16,053 nucleotides of DNA, from assembly GCA_025352435.1 (NCBI GenBank), contig JANXTN010000213.1, positions 1-16,053 on the forward strand. The letters run 5' to 3'. The DNA comes from Ferruginibacter sp. Lineage in GTDB: Bacteria > Bacteroidota > Bacteroidia > Chitinophagales > Chitinophagaceae. Positions 1-6,559 of the stretch are shown here, piece after piece; positions within the stretch are counted from its first letter, which is position 1, and each line of letters opens with the position of its first letter. Both the position numbers and the translations under genes were made by a program. The notes under the pieces were generated by a model, which had not been told where the DNA came from, searched no databases, and was given only the letters and a program-made list of their open reading frames with translations.

Positions 1-154
1 TTTTATTGGGTCCGGTAGCCCGTATAGCCCCATAAACAGCCTGTACAGACAATTCAGGAAATTTTTTGCGGACATATTCCACTTCAGTTTTGTCTTTGCT
101 TTCTAATTTGTCTATTTCACTGCCATCGGTTGTTTTCTTATTCTCTATCATCAT
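1..154 (-). CDS. DUF3606-like small protein (partial, N-terminal 51 residues)
   Basis: The gene reads leftwards from ATG at 154 (a second ATG follows directly at 151) and is cut by the window edge. After a charged, lysine- and glutamate-rich start, the visible protein contains KTEVEYVRKKFPELS and then VQAVYGAIRATGPNK. This resembles the DUF3606 pattern: a basic or aromatic helix, a 'kFg-vs' turn, then a second helix ending in 'A(V/I)xxxG' followed by a basic stretch. Such proteins are usually only about 60-80 residues, so most of it is probably visible. The function of DUF3606 is unknown. In Bacteroidota and Proteobacteria it often lies near stress genes such as catalases and DUF892 ferritin-like proteins, which are also present in this window. 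No good ribosome binding site or promoter was seen. The family call rests on the motif read by eye. Confidence 0.6.
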   Translation of the reverse strand, partial: MMIENKKTTDGSEIDKLESKDKTEVEYVRKKFPELSVQAVYGAIRATGPNK

Positions 155-589
155 GTTTTAATTCATGGTTATGCTTTTTCTAGCTCAAAAATGTGCCACT
201 AAATAAGGTGGTATGTTATTGGGAACATATAATTTTTTTTGGACAAGATTCATTTGTGTTTTAGCGTACAAATTGCTGTGATAGAAACTGACGAAGAAAT
301 GGGCAAGTCCTTCTTAAAAAATGAACTTGTTTCTTATTTCGCTTTTTACCAATATAAATTTATTCGTAGTGGAAAATCCAATCAACTGAAAAGTCGATTT
401 GCTGATCAATTATTTGAAAAAATTAAATGAACAGTTTGAACAAAGCATTTGCAATAACAATAATTTCAACAAATCGAAGACTATTTATATAAAAATAAAA
501 GAAGCAAACAGTACGCTTAAATATTTTTTGCAAGCGGGTGCATCCAACCACTTAGACAATAATTTGAAAAATAAGTCGTGAAATTTTTT
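155..589. other. Stretch without a recognisable gene
   Basis: This AT-rich stretch lies between the DUF3606-like gene and the CinA remnant. It contains two short overlapping open frames on the plus strand (239-430, 63 codons, and 399-581, 60 codons). Neither product resembles a family I know, and the second is asparagine- and lysine-rich, as expected of translated AT-rich non-coding DNA. Their end-to-end overlap in different frames could mean one decayed gene, but I cannot identify it. No promoter, terminator or RNA gene was seen. Confidence 0.4.
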
Positions 590-830
590 ATGATAGGCAG
601 ATAAATAGACAATGTAGGTAAAGTTTTTTTAAAATTACAGGAAACAATTGCGGTGGTGGGAAGCTTCAGCAATTATTATCTATTTCTCCTAATTCCCAAC
701 GTTTTTTTTAGGGCGGATTATCTGTTAATGTACCTTACCATTTACACAGAACAGTGCATAAATTAAACCATAGTTTAGAAACTCAGATCGTGTGCAAACA
801 GATTAGGTAGAAATGACATTAAAGCATATT
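590..830 (+). pseudogene. Decayed CinA/PncC-like (nicotinamide-nucleotide amidase family) remnant
   Basis: No open frame covers this stretch, but consecutive pieces in different frames spell the start of the Bacteroidota CinA-C paralogue. In the frame of 590 one reads IDNVGKVFLKLQETIAVV, which fits the 'lG.fLl...eTIAVaES' start. From about 664 the next frame reads LQQLLSISPNSQRFF, then TAG at 709-711, then GGLSV, which fits 'LQ..LS..pnsq.FFqGGitvY'. The TAG sits where the family normally has Gln (CAG), so it looks like a nonsense mutation. Near 800 a short VEM piece in the same frame as 590 may be the later 'A.EMA' motif. Intact relatives are about 160 residues. CinA-C domains deamidate nicotinamide mononucleotide in pyridine-nucleotide salvage. 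Frameshift, stop codon, poor start and missing C-terminal half mean it cannot be functional. Both ends are approximate. Confidence 0.5.
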
Positions 831-1104
831 CAGTTTCTGTTGCTTCAGGTATGAAGGTTGATAATTTTTAAATTTCTTAGCACGTTCCTTTTCACAGATC
901 TATAGACCGGACAACGATTTTCACTGTTGCTGACGATTATATTCTACTTCCCGAAAATAAAACGAGGTGGTTTTAACTCATAACTTCCTGAGCCTATATA
1001 AATTTTTTATGGCATCATTTTCTTAATGCAATTGAAGGAAGACGCATAAATACATTTTAATCAAATTTTAATCCTTTTTCAATCACATTATTAATACATA
1101 TTTC

Positions 1105-2298
1105 ATGAGCATGAATAGTACGACCAATGAAGCAAGCAGTTTGCAGATATCAGATATTTTATGTTTTTCGCATTTAAGATGGGATTTTGTTTACCAGCGT
1201 CCACAACATCTGATGAGTAGATTCAGTCATCAACTACGTGTTTTCTTTATCGAAGAACCTATATTTCATGCTGCAAAAGACGATTATGATTTTAGACAAA
1301 CACCGCAAGGCGTTTTTGTAATAACGCCACGTTTAAACGATGAAGAAAAATCTATAAGCTCCATAGTAATAAGACAAAAAATATTACTGACACAACTTAT
1401 TTCCAAAAAGAAAATAAACAATTTTATTAGCTGGTATTACACTCCAATGGCTCTCAAAATAAGCAGTCATTTAAAACCAAAAGTAACTGTGTACGATTGT
1501 ATGGATGAGCTCTCTGCTTTTAAGTTTGCGCCGGTCGAGTTAAAATTAATGGAAGCGGAATTGCTTAAAAAATCAAACGTGGTTTTTACCGGGGGACAAA
1601 GTTTATATGAGGCTAAAAAGCACCTTCATCAAAATATTTATGCCTTCCCGAGCAGCATAGAGAAAAAGCATTTTGAGCAAGCCCGAAATTTAATTTCGCA
1701 ACCTGCAGACCAGAGCAATATAAACGGAAAGAAGATTGGTTTTTATGGCGTAATAGATGAGCGTTTTAATATAAAACTTATTGATGAAGTTGCAAAACTG
1801 CGACCAAGCTGGCAGTTTGTATTGATAGGGCCTGTGGTAAAAATAGATCAGGCCGACTTGCCTGTAAGAAGTAATATTCATTATCTCGGGGGAAAATCAT
1901 ACAAAGAATTACCTTCTTATTTAAGTGGTTGGGACATTGCTATCATTCCTTTTGAAAAAAATGAGTCAACCAAATATATTAGTCCTACAAAAACACCTGA
2001 ATATTTAGCCGGTGGTAAACCTGTAATTTCTTCTTCCATAACAGATGTGGTTTCTCCTTACAGCGACAAAGGATTGGTGCATATTGCTGATACGGTTGAA
2101 GAATTTATACAGGCTGCGGAATTAGAATTTTCCAAGAGCGAAGTGGACTATCAAGCATGGTTATTTGAGGTAGACCGTTTTTTGAAGAACTTTTCGTGGG
2201 ATATCTGCGCTACATCTATGCTTGATCATATTTATAATTACGCAATCACAATGCCGCTAAGCATAGAAAATACGCGTGCAATAAAGTCAGTAGCCTAA
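1105..2298 (+). CDS. GT-B family glycosyltransferase, first gene of the galactofuranose-type cassette
   Basis: This 397-residue protein is probably a retaining GT-B (GT4-like) glycosyltransferase that moves a sugar from a nucleotide donor. The N-terminal half holds HLRWDFVYQRPQHLMSR (about residues 23-39), WYYTPMAL (110-117) and VYDCMDELSAF (129-139). All three are characteristic of a group of transferases found beside UDP-galactopyranose mutase. The C-terminal nucleotide-sugar half starts near IGFYGVIDERF (211-221), continues through FVLIGPV (238-244), and has SPTKTPEYLAGGKPVI (293-308), the usual donor-binding segment with its acidic residue (E299). No signal peptide or membrane segment is seen, so it probably works at the cytoplasmic face. 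The next gene starts 20 bp after its stop, pointing to one operon. ATG at 1111 is an alternative start, and the ribosome binding site is weak. The acceptor is unknown; the donor may be UDP-Galf because glf lies downstream, but this is inference. Confidence 0.8.
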   Translation: MSMNSTTNEASSLQISDILCFSHLRWDFVYQRPQHLMSRFSHQLRVFFIEEPIFHAAKDDYDFRQTPQGVFVITPRLNDEEKSISSIVIRQKILLTQLISKKKINNFISWYYTPMALKISSHLKPKVTVYDCMDELSAFKFAPVELKLMEAELLKKSNVVFTGGQSLYEAKKHLHQNIYAFPSSIEKKHFEQARNLISQPADQSNINGKKIGFYGVIDERFNIKLIDEVAKLRPSWQFVLIGPVVKIDQADLPVRSNIHYLGGKSYKELPSYLSGWDIAIIPFEKNESTKYISPTKTPEYLAGGKPVISSSITDVVSPYSDKGLVHIADTVEEFIQAAELEFSKSEVDYQAWLFEVDRFLKNFSWDICATSMLDHIYNYAITMPLSIENTRAIKSVA

Positions 2299-2318
2299 AC
2301 TTTAAAAAGAGAATAACT

Positions 2319-4478
2319 GTGCAGTCAGATTTGCAAATACCGATTTGGGGAGGAATCGAATGTTCAATAAACCGGGTTGGAAATAATTTTTATGATCAAC
2401 TGGAGATGAATGGTTTTTATGATTCAGATGAAAATATACAAGCGCTAGTAGCGTGTAATATTAAAACAATTCGGTTTCCTATATTGTGGGAAAGGCATGA
2501 GTCGGTGAAGGGTTGTGTTATTAACTGGAGCTGGGCAGCTGGTCAATTGAATTCGCTAAAGGAAAACAATATAGAACCGATTATAGGCTTAGTACACCAT
2601 GGTAGTGGCCCTGCATTTACCAATTTACTTGATAAGAATTTTTCGGAGTTATTTGCAGCATATGCTGCTGAAGTCGCAGAACAATTTCCCTGGATAACTT
2701 ATTACAATCCCATAAACGAACCTCTTACTACCGCACGTTTTTCTGGCTTGTATGGTTTATGGTATCCACACAAAACAAATGATGTAAGTTTCATTGAAAT
2801 ATTACTGAACGAATTAAAAGGAATTGTTTTGGCAATGAAGGAAATTAGAAAAATAAATCCTTCAGCAAAATTAATACAGACCGAAGACCTCAGTAAAACA
2901 TACAGCACGCCGATATTAAAGTATCAGGCGACTTTTGAAAACCATAGAAGATGGCTTACTTATGATATTCTTTCGGGAAGGTTTACAAGTACACATCAAC
3001 TCTGGAAATATTTTTTACGGCTCGGAATAAAAAGAGAGACATTAGATTTTTTTACAAAAAATCCTTGCGAGCCCGATATACTTGGCGTAAATTATTACGT
3101 TACTTCGGAGCGGTATTTAGATGAAAATATAAAAAATTATTCTGCTGAAAGTGTTGGTGGCAACACACTTCATAGTTATGCAGATGTAGAAGCGGTAAGA
3201 ATTGAATTAACAGAAAGAAATGGTTTAGGGTTGTTACTCGAAGAAATATGGAAACGCTATCACGTACCAATCGCAATAACAGAGGTTCATTTACATTGTT
3301 TTAGAGAAGAACAAATTCGCTGGCTAAAGCATGTTTACAATGAGGCCTCAACTGCAAAACGGAATGGAATAAATGTATTTGCAGTTACGTCATGGGCAAT
3401 GTTTGGATCTTTTGGTTGGGATAAATTACTTACGACTTTCCCGGGCATGTATGAAATGGGTGCGTTTGATATGAGTTCGGGAAAAATACGGTTTACGGCA
3501 TTGGCTAAACTGATACAATCAATTAATTCAAATAACATTTCTTTTCAAAATTTACAGCCTCAGGATGGTTGGTGGAATTCTAAAAGAAGATTTTTCAATT
3601 CCTCTTTATTAAAAAAATTAAAGCAAGATATAAATGAAAGCCCACTGCTTATTGTAGGCAAAACCGGCACATTGGGAAGGGCATTTTCAAAAATATGCCA
3701 TCAAAGAAAATTTCATCATCATCTTTTATCTCGGAACGATATTGATATTTCTCATTTTGAGGAAGTTGAAAAAATTATACAAGAATTTAAACCATGGGCC
3801 ATTATTAATGCAGCAGGTTTTGTAGATATAGATAAAGCAGAACAGGATCCTCAAGCATGTTACCGTGATAATGACATCAGCAACCAAAATTTAGGAGTGC
3901 TTTGCAAAAAGTATGGGATAAAATTATTGACTTTTTCTACCGATCAGGTTTTTGATGGACAAGCATTAACAGCCTATACTGAATCATCCGATACCAATCC
4001 ATTAAATGTATATGGGCATAGCAAAGTGTTAGCGGAAAACTTTTTATTAAATGCAAATCCTTCTTCTTTAATCATCAGAACAAGTGCTTTTTTTGGCCCT
4101 TGGGATGAACATAGTTTTATTACAAAATGTATGGAAGCCCTCCACGCAAATGAAATGTTTGAAGCTGCAGACGATACGGTTGTATCTCCTACTTATATAC
4201 CACATCTGGTACATGCTAGTTTAGATTTATTGGTAGACGATGCAGGCGGGATATGGCATTTAGTAAATAAGGGTGAAACCACCTGGTATGACTGGGCGAA
4301 AGCTACCGCCAGAATTACGGACCTAAATGAGCAGCTCATTCTTCCATCCCGCACGTCAGGAGCTGCCGTTCGGCCAAAATACAGTGTGCTTGCAAGTGAA
4401 AAATATATTTTAATGCCAACGCTAGAAAAGGCAATGGAGGAATATCTGACAAAAAAATATGACAAAATATTTGTGTAG
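2319..4478 (+). CDS. Fusion protein: GH1-like glycosidase domain plus RmlD-like sugar-nucleotide reductase domain
   Basis: This 719-residue protein joins two enzymes. Residues about 5-405 resemble a compact family 1 glycoside hydrolase: IRFPILWER (51-59) in an early barrel strand, NPINEP (130-135) with the acid/base candidate E134, and IAITEVH (318-324) with the nucleophile candidate E322. A tryptophan and glycine near WAMFGSFGW (359-367) match the late substrate-binding strand. Residues about 440-719 are an extended-SDR domain of the dTDP-4-dehydrorhamnose reductase type: GKTGTLG (447-453) binds NAD(P)H, INAAG follows (496-500), then FSTDQVFDG (539-547) and YGHSK (565-569) supply the T/S, Y and K catalytic residues. 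GTG at 2319 is the best start and a purine-rich run lies just upstream. No signal peptide is seen, so the glycosidase part is probably cytoplasmic. It may act in transglycosylation or trimming rather than scavenging; that is inference. Confidence 0.85.
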   Translation: MQSDLQIPIWGGIECSINRVGNNFYDQLEMNGFYDSDENIQALVACNIKTIRFPILWERHESVKGCVINWSWAAGQLNSLKENNIEPIIGLVHHGSGPAFTNLLDKNFSELFAAYAAEVAEQFPWITYYNPINEPLTTARFSGLYGLWYPHKTNDVSFIEILLNELKGIVLAMKEIRKINPSAKLIQTEDLSKTYSTPILKYQATFENHRRWLTYDILSGRFTSTHQLWKYFLRLGIKRETLDFFTKNPCEPDILGVNYYVTSERYLDENIKNYSAESVGGNTLHSYADVEAVRIELTERNGLGLLLEEIWKRYHVPIAITEVHLHCFREEQIRWLKHVYNEASTAKRNGINVFAVTSWAMFGSFGWDKLLTTFPGMYEMGAFDMSSGKIRFTALAKLIQSINSNNISFQNLQPQDGWWNSKRRFFNSSLLKKLKQDINESPLLIVGKTGTLGRAFSKICHQRKFHHHLLSRNDIDISHFEEVEKIIQEFKPWAIINAAGFVDIDKAEQDPQACYRDNDISNQNLGVLCKKYGIKLLTFSTDQVFDGQALTAYTESSDTNPLNVYGHSKVLAENFLLNANPSSLIIRTSAFFGPWDEHSFITKCMEALHANEMFEAADDTVVSPTYIPHLVHASLDLLVDDAGGIWHLVNKGETTWYDWAKATARITDLNEQLILPSRTSGAAVRPKYSVLASEKYILMPTLEKAMEEYLTKKYDKIFV

Positions 4479-4494
4479 TAATAAAAATTAATAA

Positions 4495-5619
4495 ATGAAA
4501 CCATACGATTATGTGATAGTAGGAGCAGGACTTTTCGGAGCTACATTTGCACATCAAGCAAAAAGAAAAGGAAAAAAATGTTTGGTGATAGATAAACGAT
4601 CACACAAGGGAGGAAACGTATTTTGTAAAAATGAAGAGGGTATAAATGTACACGTTTATGGTGCACATATATTTCATACAAACGATAAAAAAGTATGGGA
4701 CTTTGTAAATGGTTTTGCAGAGTTTAACCGATACACAAATTCACCCCTTGCAAATTACAAAGGTGAATTATATAACCTGCCCTTTAACATGAATACTTTT
4801 TACAAACTGTGGCAAGTAATTACACCGCAAGAAGCCCAAAAAAAGTTGCAGGAGCAAATTGCCGTTTTAAATATAGGCGAGCCTTCAAACCTTGAGGAAC
4901 AGGCCTTAAAGCTGGTGGGGACTGATATTTATGAAAAATTAATAAAAGGATATACAGAAAAACAATGGGGAAGAAAAGCAGTAGATCTTCCTGCATTTAT
5001 TATTAAAAGATTACCGTTAAGATTTACTTATGATAACAATTATTTTAATGATAAATACCAGGGGATTCCTATAGGCGGATACAACAAAATTATTGACGGT
5101 TTGTTAGAAGGCATAGAAGTAAGACTGAATACAGATTTTTTAAAAGACAGAGAATTTTTTACGGGATTAACTGACAAGATAATTTACACAGGTCCCATCG
5201 ATGAATATTATGATTTTGAATTTGGGATGCTGGAATACAGAAGTTTACGTTTTGAAAATGAACTGTTGCAACAACAAAATTATCAGGGAAATGCAGTTGT
5301 TAATTATACAGAAAAAGAAATTCCTTACACAAGAATAATTGAACACAAGCATTTTGAATTTGGTACACAATCAAATACAATAATTACCAAAGAATATCCA
5401 TCTGAATGGAAACCCGGTATGGAACAATATTATCCGGTAAATGATGCGGTAAACGAAAAAAGATTTAAGCATTATAAAAGTATTGCAGATAATGAACCGG
5501 CTGTAATTTTTGGAGGAAGACTTGCAGAATATAAATATTACGATATGCACCAGGTTATTGCTAGTGCCCTCGCAAAATCGAAAGTCATTTTGCAAGAATT
5601 AGAATTTTTAGAAGTATAA
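4495..5619 (+). CDS. glf: UDP-galactopyranose mutase
   Basis: This flavoenzyme converts UDP-galactopyranose to UDP-galactofuranose, the donor for galactofuranose-containing glycans. At 374 residues it has the usual bacterial length and resembles the E. coli enzyme along its whole length. It starts with the FAD-binding VGAGLFGA (9-16), followed by GGNVF and YGAHIFHT (55-62). KGYTEKQWGRKAVDLPAF (151-168) and the RLPLRFTYDNNYF segment (172-184) carry a conserved active-site arginine. YTRIIEHKHF (278-287) contains R280, the other conserved substrate-binding arginine. The end, FGGRLAEYKYYDMHQVI (339-355), closes the FAD site. It starts 16 bp after the fusion gene and is probably the last gene of the operon. 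Its stop lies 27 bp from the end of the convergent frameshifted gene, with no strong terminator between them. Confidence 0.97.
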   Translation: MKPYDYVIVGAGLFGATFAHQAKRKGKKCLVIDKRSHKGGNVFCKNEEGINVHVYGAHIFHTNDKKVWDFVNGFAEFNRYTNSPLANYKGELYNLPFNMNTFYKLWQVITPQEAQKKLQEQIAVLNIGEPSNLEEQALKLVGTDIYEKLIKGYTEKQWGRKAVDLPAFIIKRLPLRFTYDNNYFNDKYQGIPIGGYNKIIDGLLEGIEVRLNTDFLKDREFFTGLTDKIIYTGPIDEYYDFEFGMLEYRSLRFENELLQQQNYQGNAVVNYTEKEIPYTRIIEHKHFEFGTQSNTIITKEYPSEWKPGMEQYYPVNDAVNEKRFKHYKSIADNEPAVIFGGRLAEYKYYDMHQVIASALAKSKVILQELEFLEV

Positions 5620-5646
5620 TGCTACTTAAATGTATCAGGTAAAGAT

Positions 5647-6241
5647 TTAAGCAATTAATCCTTCACACAAAGTCTTCCATTGAATGTCAGAGAATTTAAT
5701 AGCTGCAAATTTTGCTACCAGAGTATTTCTTACATTATCTGTTGCAATATCTGTATTCTTATTTTGCTTTTCATTTCTACCATGTATTTCTGCAGATATT
5801 TCATTTTTGCATCTGAATACAATAAAAGTTGAAGTTGCTGCTTCATCAAAAAATGAGCAACAGATCTACTTTTCTTAAAGGGCATGCGGCAGGGCGAACT
5901 TTAATGGAGGTAAATTCATAATCATTTTCTTCTCCCTTTGTTACAACTTCTTCAATTTTTACCCAATCAAAACCTTTGCCTGTTACAGATCCAGGACCTG
6001 ATAAATTAATTCTGATAAAGTCACCTATTTTGGGATCTCTTGTAACTTCTTTGCCTTCCTCGTCACATAAACAGAAATCGGTTTTTAAAATACTATCTCC
6101 TGTTTTACACCAATCACTTATGTTGAATAATTTATTACAGGCTTCCGAATATTTATGCTTAGCATTAAACTCATCAGCACACTTCACGCTTTTAATATTA
6201 TCATACTGCTTTCCTGTTTCCTGCTTAGGTATTAATTCCAT
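5647..6241 (-). pseudogene. Frameshifted Bacteroidota protein of unknown function (197 codons when restored)
   Basis: The open frame from ATG at 6241 stops at TGA (5846-5848) after 131 residues. The stop falls immediately after a run of six T on the coding strand (plus-strand A run 5848-5853). If that run had five, the frame would continue for 67 more codons to TAA at 5647-5649, reading DEAATSTFIVFR, then AEIHGRNE, VRNTLVAKFAAIKF and SDIQWKTLCEGLIA. I recall such sequences as the conserved C-terminus of a hypothetical protein common in Bacteroidota. The first part has the matching N-terminal motifs: LIPKQETGKQYDNIKSV, a GDFIRINLSGPGS strand, and GKGFDWVKIE. No signal peptide or membrane segment is seen, and the function is unknown. 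It starts 9 bp after the restored SemiSWEET stop, so it is the last gene of the catalase operon. The cause may be decay, transcriptional slippage or a sequencing error. Confidence 0.7.
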
Positions 6242-6250
6242 AACTAACTT

Positions 6251-6551
6251 TTAATAAAAATGAATAATAGAGCAGTTTGAATGGTAGTACATAAATGCGC
6301 TAAATGCCTTTGTATTTAACAGAGAAAACCTTAATGCACTATTAATTAAAAATGAAAAAGCATTTGATATAGTAATGATCAGATTTTTTTAAAAGACCAT
6401 AGTATGTCCAACTTCCCACTCCCAAAATCAAAGTAGCAAGCATAAGTACAAATACTTCCTTTGCATTTTTATCTTTTACAACTTTTATTAACTGCGGCAG
6501 CATACACATACCTGTAAAAATGCTTGCTAAAATTCCAATGACTGTTTCGAT
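6251..6551 (-). pseudogene. Broken SemiSWEET / PQ-loop sugar transporter
   Basis: SemiSWEETs are small three-helix sugar facilitators that work as dimers. On the minus strand from 6551 the frame reads (I/M)ETVIGILASIFTG, MLPQLIKVVKDKNA (with the Pro-Gln motif in helix 1) and LATLILGVGSWTYYGLL (helix 2), then runs out of frame to TAA at 6342-6344. Shortening the A7 run (plus-strand T run 6384-6390) by one base restores the third helix: LIITISNAFSFLINSALR. The frame then ends at TAA 6251-6253, giving about 99 residues. A second defect is that the codon where ATG is expected is ATC (6549-6551), and TAA lies directly upstream, so there is no other upstream start. The first internal ATG would lose most of helix 1. 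The restored gene sits 8 bp after the katE stop and 9 bp before the next gene, consistent with an operon member. Confidence 0.75.
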
Positions 6552-6559
6552 TTAATAAG

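Noticed and set aside
239..581. Two short plus-strand frames as possible small genes
   Set aside because: No recognisable motif, ribosome binding site or promoter; composition is typical of AT-rich non-coding DNA. Kept only as an unexplained stretch.
4193..4557. Two overlapping minus-strand frames across the fusion-gene end and the glf start
   Set aside because: Both are antisense to well-supported coding sequence with intact catalytic motifs; they are shadows.
5625..5651. Inverted repeat CTTAAAT/ATTTAAG as a terminator between glf and the convergent gene
   Set aside because: Only 7 bp, all A/T except one pair, with a 13-base loop; too weak to call.
5684..5878. Plus-strand 64-codon frame with a hydrophobic segment, resembling a small membrane protein
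   Set aside because: It is antisense to the out-of-frame C-terminus of the frameshifted minus-strand gene, which carries the conserved protein signal.
5976..6254. Plus-strand 92-codon frame
   Set aside because: It is fully antisense to the N-terminal part of the minus-strand gene starting at 6241, and its product resembles no family.
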